Assembly (NCBI RefSeq): GCF_009208735.1
Contig: NZ_WFLJ01000016.1
Span: 62,001 to 126,000, forward strand
Length of the DNA stretch: 64,000 bases
DNA from: Janthinobacterium rivuli
GTDB taxonomy: Bacteria; Pseudomonadota; Gammaproteobacteria; Burkholderiales; Burkholderiaceae_D
Direction: 5' to 3'
In this document: piece by piece, positions 52,246 through 59,947 of the stretch
Numbering within the stretch: the first letter of the stretch is position 1
Layout of the letters: each line of letters opens with the position of its first letter
Made by a program: the position numbers and the translations under genes
Notes under the pieces: generated by a model
Database searches by the model: none
The model's input: the letters and a program-made list of their open reading frames with translations, nothing else
What the model was told of the DNA's origin: nothing

Positions 52246-53175
52246 CTACCAATCTCCGGCAAGCTGGCCCGCCTGCGCCACGGCGTCGTGCGGATGCAGG
52301 CTTTCCATATGCCGTACGGTAACACGCGCCCGCGCATACTGTGGAGCCAGTGGCGCCAGCGCCGCCTGCACACGGCGGGCCGCGTCTTCCACATACATCA
52401 GGTTAGCACCATTGAGGCGCGCGAACGCCTGTTCGTCGATCCGTTTCACGGCCATCTGCAGCGGCGTCGCCAGCGCCGCTTCCACCAGGTCGATCAAGGG
52501 AAACAGGTCCAGCTCGGCCTGTTCCGTCAAGGGTACGGTGACCGTCGCCGTGCTGCGCTGGCTGTGCGGCGTGGCCAGGCTCGCGTGTTCCCGCAGCCAG
52601 TCGCGCGCAGCCGCGCCGTCGATGCCGCCCGCGCCGAAGCGTGCCGCGAAGGCGTCGGCGAGCAGTTGCCGCGCCAGCGCCGCCGAACATGGGCAGGTCG
52701 ACGAGTAGCCGATCTCCACCGTCAGGGACAGGGTAAAACCCTGCGGCGAAACACTGGCCTGCAAGCGCACGGGATACGATTTCCAGCCCGACAATCCCGC
52801 CGTCAGCAGCGCCGGCTGGCGCCGCAGCACGGGAAACGCCAGCGCCAGGCGCGCCTGCGTGCTGCCGCAATCGGCGTGGCTCTCCACCATACGCCGCAGC
52901 ACGGCGGCCAGCGCGCCCGCATCGAGCGGCTGCGCGCCGGCAAACGCGTCGAGCAGCAGATACAGGCGCGACATGTGGATGCCCTTGACTGTCGGGTCGG
53001 GCAAGTCGACCTGCACGTCGACCCAGGCATGCACTTGCTGCGCCTGCCCACCCTCTTCCAGCCACAGCGGCAAGGCGATGCCCTGCATGCCCACCCACTC
53101 GAGCGGCAAGGGATGGCCCAGATGGGGGCCGGCCGCCACGTCGGGCAGGGGCGAGGAAATCGAATCGCGCTTCAT
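52246..53175 (-). CDS. folE2: GTP cyclohydrolase FolE2 (type IB)
   Basis: A 309-residue enzyme making 7,8-dihydroneopterin triphosphate from GTP for folate synthesis. It is of the kind that works without zinc. Typical stretches are PLEWVGMQGIALPL, VDLPDPTVKGIHMSRLYLLL, SHADCGSTQ, and the active-site cysteines in GYSSTCPCSAALARQL. It ends RHMESLHPHDAVAQ. Start at ATG 53175 with GGAG eight bases upstream. Two operator-like dyads lie in the spacer to the divergent ArsR-type gene. Many folE2 genes are zinc-controlled, but these sites do not look like the known Zur box. Confidence 0.95.
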   Translation of the reverse strand: MKRDSISSPLPDVAAGPHLGHPLPLEWVGMQGIALPLWLEEGGQAQQVHAWVDVQVDLPDPTVKGIHMSRLYLLLDAFAGAQPLDAGALAAVLRRMVESHADCGSTQARLALAFPVLRRQPALLTAGLSGWKSYPVRLQASVSPQGFTLSLTVEIGYSSTCPCSAALARQLLADAFAARFGAGGIDGAAARDWLREHASLATPHSQRSTATVTVPLTEQAELDLFPLIDLVEAALATPLQMAVKRIDEQAFARLNGANLMYVEDAARRVQAALAPLAPQYARARVTVRHMESLHPHDAVAQAGQLAGDW

Positions 53176-53187
53176 GGTCAGGGCTCC

Positions 53188-53208
53188 ATATGCAAACAAG
53201 TTGCATAT
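53188..53208. promoter_or_regulatory. Operator-like dyad 1 upstream of folE2
   Basis: ATATGCAA (53188-53195), centre ACAAG, TTGCATAT (53201-53208): perfect 8-bp arms, only 12 bp before the folE2 ATG. It shares TGCAA-N5-TTGCA with dyad 2. Confidence 0.65.
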
Positions 53209-53230
53209 CATGAAGAAGAACCGCCGCATT

Positions 53231-53245
53231 TGCAAGTATCTTGCA
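53231..53245. promoter_or_regulatory. Operator-like dyad 2 upstream of folE2
   Basis: TGCAA-GTATC-TTGCA, the same pattern as dyad 1 and exactly 40 bp away, so both sites lie on the same face of the helix. A single regulator probably binds both. Confidence 0.65.
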
Positions 53246-53268
53246 TTAAATGAGAGACAGGATTTTGC

Positions 53269-53302
53269 TTGACGCGCCAACACATGTCAGATAATGTTGA
53301 CA
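53269..53302 (+). promoter_or_regulatory. Promoter and dyad in front of the ArsR-type gene
   Basis: -35 TTGACG (53269-53274) and -10 GATAAT (53290-53295), spacer 15 bp. The dyad TGTCA (53285-53289) / TGACA (53298-53302) surrounds the -10. The ATG at 53304 follows so closely that the transcript would start at or next to the start codon. Confidence 0.6.
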
Positions 53303-53303
53303 C

Positions 53304-53639
53304 ATGACAGACATACATACACCACCGACTGGCGACCGCTTGCTGGCCATGCTGGCGGCGCTCGACAACCCGCACCGGCTGCGCATCATCGCCGCGTTGG
53401 CCAGCGGCGGGCGCAACTACATCAGCCAGCTGGCGCGCGACCTGGGCATCAGCCGGCCCCTGCTGCATTTGCACCTGCAAAAGCTGGAACACGCTGGACT
53501 GGTCACCAGCCAGCTGGAACTGTCGCACGACGGCAAGGCCCTCAACTACTTCGAAGCCAGCCCATTCGAATTGCGGCTGACACCGGCCAGCATCGCCGCG
53601 GCGGCAGCCACGCTCACCTCCAACCCCGATCCATCCTGA
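53304..53639 (+). CDS. ArsR-type winged-helix regulator
   Basis: A 111-residue regulator. The helix-turn-helix and wing are in YISQLARDLGISRPLLHLHL and KLEHAGLVTSQLELSHDGKA. There are no cysteines, so metal sensing by the classical ArsR/SmtB sites is unlikely. It is divergent from folE2 and followed after 15 bp by a small membrane-protein gene, then another. No ribosome site precedes the ATG, and the -10 is only nine bases away, suggesting a leaderless message. Its own dyad overlaps the promoter, so self-repression is likely. Confidence 0.85.
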   Translation: MTDIHTPPTGDRLLAMLAALDNPHRLRIIAALASGGRNYISQLARDLGISRPLLHLHLQKLEHAGLVTSQLELSHDGKALNYFEASPFELRLTPASIAAAAATLTSNPDPS

Positions 53640-53654
53640 ACTGTAGAGGTCATC

Positions 53655-53912
53655 ATGTCTGAGAATGTCTTTTTCGCCGCCTTCTTCTTCACCTGCACGG
53701 CCGCCGTCATCATCTTCGCCCTCAAATATGCGTCCGGCATCGTGCAGGCGCGCGCCCGGCTGGCGCAGGATGGCGCCTACCAGGAACTGGCCAGGTCCAT
53801 GGCCGCCGCGCAGGCGGAAACGGCGGCCTCGCTGGCCGCGCTGAGCGCCTCCGTGGCGCAGATCCAGGCGCGTTTGAGCAGCCTAGAGACCATCCTCAAG
53901 GAAGTCGAATAA
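53655..53912 (+). CDS. Small membrane protein with coiled-coil tail
   Basis: 85 residues. One N-terminal membrane helix (FFAAFFFTCTAAVIIFALKY) is followed by a helical, alanine-rich tail with heptad character (AAAQAETAASLAALSASVAQ). No family recognised. It sits between the ArsR-type gene and a second membrane-protein gene, all close together on one strand, so they are probably one operon. Confidence 0.7.
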   Translation: MSENVFFAAFFFTCTAAVIIFALKYASGIVQARARLAQDGAYQELARSMAAAQAETAASLAALSASVAQIQARLSSLETILKEVE

Positions 53913-53950
53913 ACCCTTTCGCTGCCACCCCACGACCAGGAGAACGCACC

Positions 53951-54382
53951 ATGAATACCGTATCGACCGCCCGTCTGTATGCGCTGCGCGCCATGTATCT
54001 GCTGGTCGTCCTGGGCCTCGGCAGCGTGCTGTGGCCCGGCATCGTCACGCCGCACGCGCCGTGGGAGCTGGCGCGCGGCACCGTCAACTGCATGCTGGCC
54101 GCGTTCTCGCTGTTGTGCCTGCTTGGCTTGCGCTACCCGCTGCAGATGCTGCCCCTGCTGCTGTGGGAAGCGCTGTGGAAGACCATCTGGCTGCTGCTCG
54201 TGCCGCTGCCGCAATGGCTCAATGGCAACATCGATCCCGCCACCACGGCCACCGCCTTCGAATGCGCCTTTGTCGTGCTGGTGTACCTGGCCATTCCGTG
54301 GCGCCACGTCCATGCGCAGTATGTTCTGAAGCCGGCCACGCCCTGGCGCCAGCTCAGGCAGCCTTGCGAAACGTCAAATTGA
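53951..54382 (+). CDS. Four-helix membrane protein, function unknown
   Basis: 143 residues with about four membrane helices (YLLVVLGLGSVLWPGIV, MLAAFSLLCLLGLRYPLQML, LWEALWKTIWLLLVPLPQW, AFECAFVVLVYLAIPW). CAGGAG lies upstream of the ATG. The family is not recognised. Its last 29 bp overlap the end of alkB on the opposite strand. Third gene of the ArsR-type operon. Confidence 0.78.
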   Translation: MNTVSTARLYALRAMYLLVVLGLGSVLWPGIVTPHAPWELARGTVNCMLAAFSLLCLLGLRYPLQMLPLLLWEALWKTIWLLLVPLPQWLNGNIDPATTATAFECAFVVLVYLAIPWRHVHAQYVLKPATPWRQLRQPCETSN

Positions 54383-55016
54383 TGCGCTGCGCGCCCAGCA
54401 GCGCGTGTTCGCCCTCCTTCAGCGGCGCCACGCCGTGGAAGCGCAGGCGGTCGGCGCCGCCCCACACCACCACGTCGCCGTGCAGCAGGCCGATGCGCGC
54501 CGCCTTGTCGGCCCGCTCGGCGCCGCCGAACAGGAAGGTGGCGGGCAGCCCCATCGAGACGGAGACGATGGGCGCGTTGAAATCGCATTCGTCGCGGTCC
54601 TGGTGCAGGGCCATGCGCGCGCCGGGCGCATAGCGGTTGACCAGGCAGGCGTCGGGGGTGAAGCCCGGATAGCCGGCTGCCAGCGCCGCCTCCTGTGCCA
54701 GGCGCAGGAATACGGGCGGCATGGGCGGCCACGTAAGGCCGCTGGCCGGATCGTGCCGCGCATAGCGGTAGCCGCGCCCATCCGTGATCCAGCCCAGGGC
54801 GCCGCAATTGCTCATGGCGACCGACATGCGCAAGCCGCCCGGCGTGGCCATGTGGCGCAGGGGCGCCGCCAGCACGATGGCGTCAAGCGCCGGCAGCACC
54901 TCGTGCAGATACGGCAGCGCGAAGCCGCGCAACAGGACCGACGCGGACGACCCGGGCACCAGCGGCGCGGGAGCGGCCGGGGCCTGGTCTTCATCGGCAA
55001 ACAGGGACAGGTTCAT
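54354..55016 (-). CDS. alkB: AlkB-type alkylated-DNA repair dioxygenase
   Basis: A 220-residue Fe(II)/2-oxoglutarate enzyme that removes methyl groups from damaged DNA bases. The core has the iron ligands H-x-D in MALHQDRDECD and a later histidine in RFHGVAPL. The 2-oxoglutarate arginine is in QRINLTFRKA. Substrate-side motifs are MSNCGALGW and VNRYAPGARM. Start at ATG 55016. No adjacent ada gene is present. It ends inside the opposing membrane-protein gene. Confidence 0.93.
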   Translation of the reverse strand: MNLSLFADEDQAPAAPAPLVPGSSASVLLRGFALPYLHEVLPALDAIVLAAPLRHMATPGGLRMSVAMSNCGALGWITDGRGYRYARHDPASGLTWPPMPPVFLRLAQEAALAAGYPGFTPDACLVNRYAPGARMALHQDRDECDFNAPIVSVSMGLPATFLFGGAERADKAARIGLLHGDVVVWGGADRLRFHGVAPLKEGEHALLGAQRINLTFRKAA

Positions 55017-55110
55017 GCCAGCTATTGTAGGCCCGCCATGGAAAAAGCGCGCGCGACTGGCCCATGGTGCGCTACAGTAACGCTTCCAGCCACTACCACC
55101 CTCCTCCACG

Positions 55111-55593
55111 ATGGATCATTACGCCGATTTGCTGCACACCCTCGCGCAGCAGGAAGAATCCCTGCAATTCGAACGCTTCGACAACGACGCCGCGCTGGCC
55201 GTGGGTCTGTGGATCGTCGAGGAAGTGCGCAAGCGGGGCAAGGCCGTCACCGTCAACATCACGCGCAACGGTCAAGTCCTGTTCCACCACGCCATGACGG
55301 GTGCCACGGCGGACCAGGCCGACTGGATACGCCGCAAGAACAACACGGTGCGGCGCTTTTGCCGCAGCTCCTACTACATGGGCATCTCGTACAAAAGCCG
55401 CGGCAGCACCTTCGAAGACGTGAAATACCTTGATGACATCGAATACGCGGGCCACGGCGGCGCCTTCCCGCTGCTGATACGCGGGGTGGGACTGGTCGGC
55501 ACGGTGACCGTTTCCGGCCTGGCGCAGGCGGACGACCACGCGCTGGTGGTGGCCGCGCTGCAGGCGCAGCTCGACACGCAGCCAATCACATAG
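55111..55593 (+). CDS. UPF0303 (DUF336/HbpS-like) protein
   Basis: 160 residues matching the UPF0303 pattern: FERFDNDAALAVGLWIVEEV, VTVNITRNGQVLFHHAMTG, NTVRRFCRSSYYMG and PLLIRGVGLVGTVTVSGL. HbpS-like relatives bind haem or small molecules, but the role of UPF0303 itself is unknown. It is divergent from alkB and ends one base before the opposing racemase gene. Confidence 0.88.
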   Translation: MDHYADLLHTLAQQEESLQFERFDNDAALAVGLWIVEEVRKRGKAVTVNITRNGQVLFHHAMTGATADQADWIRRKNNTVRRFCRSSYYMGISYKSRGSTFEDVKYLDDIEYAGHGGAFPLLIRGVGLVGTVTVSGLAQADDHALVVAALQAQLDTQPIT

Positions 55594-56286
55594 TCAGGCC
55601 GCCAGCGCGCGGCGCAAGGCGGCACGCGCCAGCAAGCGCGTGGAATCGAGCGTCGGCAGCGGCGAGTTGGCGTCGCTGATGATCAGCGGGATTTCCGTGC
55701 AGCCGAGGATGACGGCGTCGCAGCCCTGCTCGCGCAAGCTGCCGATGATGGCCTGGAAGCGCGCCACGCTGCCCGGTTTGACCACGCCCGGCACCAGCTC
55801 TCCCATGATGATGCGGTTGATCTCGTCGCGCTCGTCCTCGCCCGGCCGCACGCATTCGATGCCGCGCGCGGCCAGCCTGTCCGGATACACGGCGCTGTCG
55901 ACCAGCCAGCGCGTGCCCGTCAAGCCCACGCGTCGGTAAGCGCGCGCCGCCGCTTCGGCGGCCACGACGTCGGCGATATGCAGCCATGGCAGCGGCGAAC
56001 GGGGCGCCATCAGCTCGAATGCCTGGTGGATGGTGTTGTCGGGGCAGATCAGGAAATCGGCGCCGGCCGCGGCCAGCTTGCGTGCCGACGCCAGCATCAG
56101 TTCGGCCACGCCGGCCAGGTCGCCCGCGTCCAGGCAAGCCACATAGCGCGCCAGCGGCGGCGTGTGCAGCGTCACTTCCGGATGTTCATAGGCGCCCAGC
56201 GCATGCGCGCCCTCTTCGCAGATGGTGCGGTAGCACAGGGCCGCGCCTTCGGCCGAGCAGCCGACGATACCGATATGTTGGGTCAT
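55594..56286 (-). CDS. Aspartate/glutamate-racemase family protein
   Basis: A 230-residue protein of the Asp/Glu racemase fold (HIGIVGCSAEGAALCYRTI opening). The second catalytic cysteine is present in VILGCTEIPLII. At the first site, where many racemases have CNT, this protein has CPDNTIH: an aspartate replaces the cysteine. Some related broad-specificity racemases also use a single cysteine, so activity is possible but different. It is the last gene of a GntR-SDR-racemase operon, 17 bp after the dehydrogenase. This suggests catabolism of a D-amino or hydroxy acid. Confidence 0.88.
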   Translation of the reverse strand: MTQHIGIVGCSAEGAALCYRTICEEGAHALGAYEHPEVTLHTPPLARYVACLDAGDLAGVAELMLASARKLAAAGADFLICPDNTIHQAFELMAPRSPLPWLHIADVVAAEAAARAYRRVGLTGTRWLVDSAVYPDRLAARGIECVRPGEDERDEINRIIMGELVPGVVKPGSVARFQAIIGSLREQGCDAVILGCTEIPLIISDANSPLPTLDSTRLLARAALRRALAA

Positions 56287-56303
56287 GCGATCTTCCTTTT
56301 CAA

Positions 56304-57071
56304 TCAAATGCGCTGGCCGCCGTCGATGGGAATTTCCGCGCCCGTGATGTACGAGGCGCGCTCGCTGCACAGGAACTCCACCAGATCGGCCACTTCGGCC
56401 GTCGTGCCCAGGCGGCGCAGGGGGATTTGCGTGTCGACGATGTGCGAGGTGCCGGGCGACAGAATGGCCGTGTCGATCTCGCCCGGCGCGATGGCGTTGA
56501 CGCGCACGTTCAGCGGCGCCATGTCGTTGGCCATCTCGCGCGTCAGCGACGCCAGCGCCGCCTTCGAGCTGGCGTAGGCGGAACCGGCAAACGGGTGCAC
56601 GCGGTAGCCGGCGATCGAGCACAGGTTCACGACGGCGCCATGCGCGTTCGACAATTCCTGCGCGAAGCCGCGCGTCAGGGCCAGCGGCGCGAAGAAATTC
56701 GTGTTGTACATTTCCTGCCACGTCTGCATATCGGTGGTGAGCGAATTGACGCGCGAGCCGCCCGGCCCCTTCGGCGACACGCCCGCATTGTTCACCAGCG
56801 CGTGCAATTTGGCGTCGCCCAGCATCGGGCGCAGCGTCTCGACCATCTGCCCGATCTGGCTCAGGTCCGACAAATCCATGCACACATGCGTGTTGCGCTC
56901 CTGGCTGCGCGGGCAGCCGCCCGGAATCGGGCTGCGCGAGACGGTGATGACGCGCCAGCCCAGGCTGCGAAAGCGCTCGGCCACGGCATGGCCGATGCCG
57001 CGGCTGGCGCCCGTGACGATGGCGGTCTTCCGTTCGATTTTCTGTTCAATTTTTTGCTGGAGGTGCGTCAT
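56304..57071 (-). CDS. Short-chain dehydrogenase/reductase
   Basis: A 255-residue oxidoreductase. The cofactor motif is TGASRGIGHAVAERF, the structural motif NNAGVSP, the catalytic serine is in CSIAGYRVH, and tyrosine and lysine are in SAYASSKAAL. It ends GAEIPIDGGQRI. Its start overlaps the GntR gene by 26 bp. The ATG at 57071 was chosen; a start at 57128 would lie deeper in the regulator gene. The substrate is unknown; it probably works with the racemase downstream. Confidence 0.92.
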   Translation of the reverse strand: MTHLQQKIEQKIERKTAIVTGASRGIGHAVAERFRSLGWRVITVSRSPIPGGCPRSQERNTHVCMDLSDLSQIGQMVETLRPMLGDAKLHALVNNAGVSPKGPGGSRVNSLTTDMQTWQEMYNTNFFAPLALTRGFAQELSNAHGAVVNLCSIAGYRVHPFAGSAYASSKAALASLTREMANDMAPLNVRVNAIAPGEIDTAILSPGTSHIVDTQIPLRRLGTTAEVADLVEFLCSERASYITGAEIPIDGGQRI

Positions 57072-57774
57072 GTTCGTCCTTGTCTTGTTCGTTTGCGCCG
57101 GCGTGCATGCGCTCCTGGCGCATGACATAGGCCAGCATCTGCGTGCCGCCGTCGAGGATGTCCTGTTCGATGGCGCGCCGCGCGGCCGCGCTGTCGCGCT
57201 GGCGCAGCGCGCTGATGATGGCGTGGTGGTGGCCCACCCGCATGTCGGGCGAAAAGCTGGCGTAGCCGGCGGCGATCAGGGGCGCCGTCTGCATCCACAA
57301 ATGGTCGACGAAGCGTTTTAATGTCGGCATGCCGGCCGCCTGCGCCAGGCCCAGGTGAAACGCCTGGTTGCATTGCAGGGCCGCCGCCAGGTCGTGGCGG
57401 GCGATGGCCTCTTCATTCGCCTGCAGCAGGCGTTCCAGGTCGGCCAGGGTGGCGGCGTCGATGCGCTGCGCCGCCTCCGCCGCGCCCAGGCCTTCCAGCT
57501 CCAGACGCAGCGCGCGGATTTCCAGGTAGCGCGCCACGCTCAGCACGGGCACGCGGAAGTCGCGCGGCGAGCGCAGCACCAGCGCCTCTTCCTGCACCAG
57601 CTGCAGCATGGCGTCGCGCACGGGCGTGACGCTGGTGCCCAGCTGCAGCGCCAGCTCGCGGATGCGCAGCCGGTCGTTCGGCTGAAAGCGCCCGGCCGCC
57701 AGCGCTTCGCGCAGCATGGCGTACACGGACTTGCCCAGGTTGACGTGCACCAGACTGTCCAATGGATGGTTCAT
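57046..57774 (-). CDS. GntR-family regulator (FCD type)
   Basis: A 242-residue regulator. The winged helix is in YAMLREALAAGRFQPNDRLR and LALQLGTSVTPVRDAMLQLV. The all-helical FCD ligand domain includes ALQCNQAFHLGLAQAAGMP and VGHHHAIISALRQRD, with histidines typical of the metal-binding FadR subgroup. It leads the SDR-racemase operon and is divergent from a thioesterase gene. A palindrome in the spacer may be its operator. Confidence 0.93.
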   Translation of the reverse strand: MNHPLDSLVHVNLGKSVYAMLREALAAGRFQPNDRLRIRELALQLGTSVTPVRDAMLQLVQEEALVLRSPRDFRVPVLSVARYLEIRALRLELEGLGAAEAAQRIDAATLADLERLLQANEEAIARHDLAAALQCNQAFHLGLAQAAGMPTLKRFVDHLWMQTAPLIAAGYASFSPDMRVGHHHAIISALRQRDSAAARRAIEQDILDGGTQMLAYVMRQERMHAGANEQDKDEHDAPPAKN

Positions 57775-57799
57775 GCGTGTTTTTGATCGTTGAGAAATT

Positions 57800-57811
57800 A
57801 TGATGCATCAT
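57800..57811. promoter_or_regulatory. Candidate GntR operator
   Basis: ATGATGCATCAT is a perfect 12-bp palindrome, 25 bp upstream of the GntR start. A further half-site-like ACATCA follows. Location fits autoregulation and control of the divergent thioesterase gene. Confidence 0.5.
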
Positions 57812-57910
57812 ACATCAATGGGAAAAACAGTGTTTTTGCAGGTGTGCGCGGCAGACAGAAAGCGCCGCGAGACCGTACAATCAACCGCCACCGTATCGAA
57901 AGGAGCGCAA

Positions 57911-58351
57911 TTGAACTGGGACTATCCGCACGCCCACACCCTGCCCGTCACGCCCGAAGCGGGCGACATCGACGGCTTGCAGCACACGAATAACGCCGTC
58001 TACGTGCGCTGGTGCGAGCATATCGCCTGGCACCACTCGGCGACCCTGGGGCTGGACCTGGACGACTACCGGCGCCTGGACCGGGCCATGGCGATCCGCC
58101 GCGGCGAATACGATTACCTGCTGCCGACGCGGGCCGGCGAAGCGCTGACCCTGGCCACCTGGCTGTGCGCCAGCGATGGCCGTTCCAGCATGGAGCGGCG
58201 CTTCCAGCTGATCCGCGACAGCGACGGCGCCACCGTCGTGCGTGGACGCTGGGACTTGATCTGCATCGAGTTGAGCAGCGGCCGCGCGCGCCGCCTGCCG
58301 CCCGAGTTCCTGGCCACGTACGAACCGGCCATCGTCGCGGCCGGCGCGTAA
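57911..58351 (+). CDS. Acyl-CoA thioesterase (4HBT hotdog fold)
   Basis: 146 residues with the hotdog thioesterase pattern: a catalytic-region aspartate in AGDIDGLQHTNNAVYVRWCE, then YDYLLPTRAGEALTLATWL and SSMERRFQLIRDSDGATVV. It is close to the YbgC/FcbC-like group. TTG 57911 is taken as start because AAAGGAG lies five bases upstream. The in-frame ATG codons near 57800 overlap the candidate operator and lack a ribosome site. Confidence 0.85.
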   Translation: MNWDYPHAHTLPVTPEAGDIDGLQHTNNAVYVRWCEHIAWHHSATLGLDLDDYRRLDRAMAIRRGEYDYLLPTRAGEALTLATWLCASDGRSSMERRFQLIRDSDGATVVRGRWDLICIELSSGRARRLPPEFLATYEPAIVAAGA

Positions 58352-58504
58352 AAACGGATGCCTGGAGCGCCGTTTTGCGCGCCGTTCGGCGAAGATACGG
58401 GGCTTTTCTTGCGCCCCCGCAGTGCAACATGCATTTCGCTCCTGCTTTGCCCGTCCATGCTTTAGAATCAGCGACCTCAGCCCCGTAAAAACAGGACAAA
58501 ACAT

Positions 58505-59869
58505 ATGACGGCAGTCGGGAATACCGAACCACAAGAGCTCAAGCGCGGCCTGAAAAGCCGCCACATCCAGCTCATCGCCCTGGGCGGCGCCATCGGCACC
58601 GGCCTGTTTCTGGGCATCGCGCAAACCATCAAGATGGCCGGCCCCTCGGTACTGCTCGGCTATGGCATCGCCGGCGTCATCGCCTTCCTGATCATGCGCC
58701 AGCTGGGCGAGATGGTGGTCGACGAACCCGTCGCCGGCTCCTTCAGCTATTTTGCCGACAAATACTGCGGCCACCTGCCCGGCTTCCTGTCGGGCTGGAA
58801 TTACTGGGTGCTGTATGTGCTCGTCAGCATGGCCGAACTGACGGCCGTCGGCATCTACGTGCAGTATTGGTGGCCGGGCGTGCCGACCTGGGTCTCGGCG
58901 CTCATCTTCTTTTGCGTCATCAACGCCATCAGCCTGCTCAATGTGAAGGCCTTCGGCGAGATGGAATTCTGGTTCGCCCTCGTCAAGGTGGTCGCCATCA
59001 TCGGCATGATCGTCTTCGGCGCGTATCTGCTGGCCTCCGGCGACGCGGGCCCGCAGGCGTCCGTGGCCAACCTGTGGCAGCACGGCGGCTTCTTCCCGAA
59101 TGGCTGGCAGGGGCTGATGATGGCCATGGCCGTCATCATGTTCTCGTTCGGCGGCCTGGAACTCGTCGGCATCACGGCGGCCGAGGCGGACGATCCGAGC
59201 ACGACGATTCCGCGCGCCACCAACCAGGCCATCTACCGCATCCTGATCTTTTACATCGGCGCGCTCGGCATCCTGCTGTCGCTGTACCCGTGGCAAAACG
59301 TCGTCACCGGCGGCAGCCCCTTCGTGCTGATCTTCCATGCGCTCGACAGCAACCTGGTGGCTACGGCCCTGAACGTGGTGGTGCTGACGGCCGCCCTGTC
59401 CGTGTATAACAGCGGCGTGTACTGCAACACGCGCATGCTGTTCGGCCTGGCCAAGCAAGGCAATGCGCCGCGCGCGCTGCTGCACCTGAACCGCCGCGGC
59501 GTGCCGCTGGTGGCCCTGGGCGTCTCGGCCCTGGCGACGGGCGCCTGCGTGGTGGTCAATTACTTCATGCCGGGCGAAGCGTTCGAAGTGCTGATGGGAC
59601 TCGTGGTGTCGGCGCTGATCATCAACTGGGCCATGATCAGCTGGATCCACCTGCGCTTCCGCGCGCAGAAAAAAATCGAAGGCAAGACGACCCTGTTCCA
59701 GAGCCTGGGCTACCCGTTCACCAACTACCTGTGCCTGGCCTTCCTGGCCGGCATCCTGGTGATCATGTACCTGACGCCGGGCCTGCGCATCTCCGTCTAC
59801 CTGATCCCCGTGTGGCTCGCCGCGCTGGGCGTCGGTTACTGGATCAAGCAAAGCAAGGCCAAAGCGTAA
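58505..59869 (+). CDS. aroP: Aromatic amino acid permease AroP-like
   Basis: A 454-residue amino acid/proton symporter with 12 membrane helices. It is very close to E. coli AroP along its length as I recall it: ELKRGLKSRHIQLIALGGAI, FLIMRQLGEMVVDEPVAGSF, GWNYWVLYVLVSMAELTAVG, IMFSFGGLELVGITAAEADD and SVYNSGVYCNTRMLFGLA. The substrate is therefore probably phenylalanine, tyrosine and tryptophan, though PheP- or GabP-like use is possible. Single gene, followed by a strong terminator. Confidence 0.92.
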   Translation: MTAVGNTEPQELKRGLKSRHIQLIALGGAIGTGLFLGIAQTIKMAGPSVLLGYGIAGVIAFLIMRQLGEMVVDEPVAGSFSYFADKYCGHLPGFLSGWNYWVLYVLVSMAELTAVGIYVQYWWPGVPTWVSALIFFCVINAISLLNVKAFGEMEFWFALVKVVAIIGMIVFGAYLLASGDAGPQASVANLWQHGGFFPNGWQGLMMAMAVIMFSFGGLELVGITAAEADDPSTTIPRATNQAIYRILIFYIGALGILLSLYPWQNVVTGGSPFVLIFHALDSNLVATALNVVVLTAALSVYNSGVYCNTRMLFGLAKQGNAPRALLHLNRRGVPLVALGVSALATGACVVVNYFMPGEAFEVLMGLVVSALIINWAMISWIHLRFRAQKKIEGKTTLFQSLGYPFTNYLCLAFLAGILVIMYLTPGLRISVYLIPVWLAALGVGYWIKQSKAKA

Positions 59870-59890
59870 GCTGTTTGCGCCGCATCAAAC

Positions 59891-59920
59891 AAAAAGCCCG
59901 TCTTCGCAGACGGGCTTTTT
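59891..59920. terminator. Bidirectional intrinsic terminator after aroP
   Basis: AAAAAGCCCGTCT / AGACGGGCTTTTT with a TCGC loop, a perfect 13-bp stem including A and T tracts on both sides. It serves aroP on the plus strand and the unknown gene at 59948 on the minus strand. Confidence 0.93.
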
Positions 59921-59947
59921 GCATTCAACGCGGTCTCGCGCCTATTT

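Noticed and set aside
53188-53245. Zur box upstream of folE2
   Set aside because: Expected from biology, but the arms (TGCAA/TTGCA) do not match the Zur patterns I know; reported as unknown operators instead.
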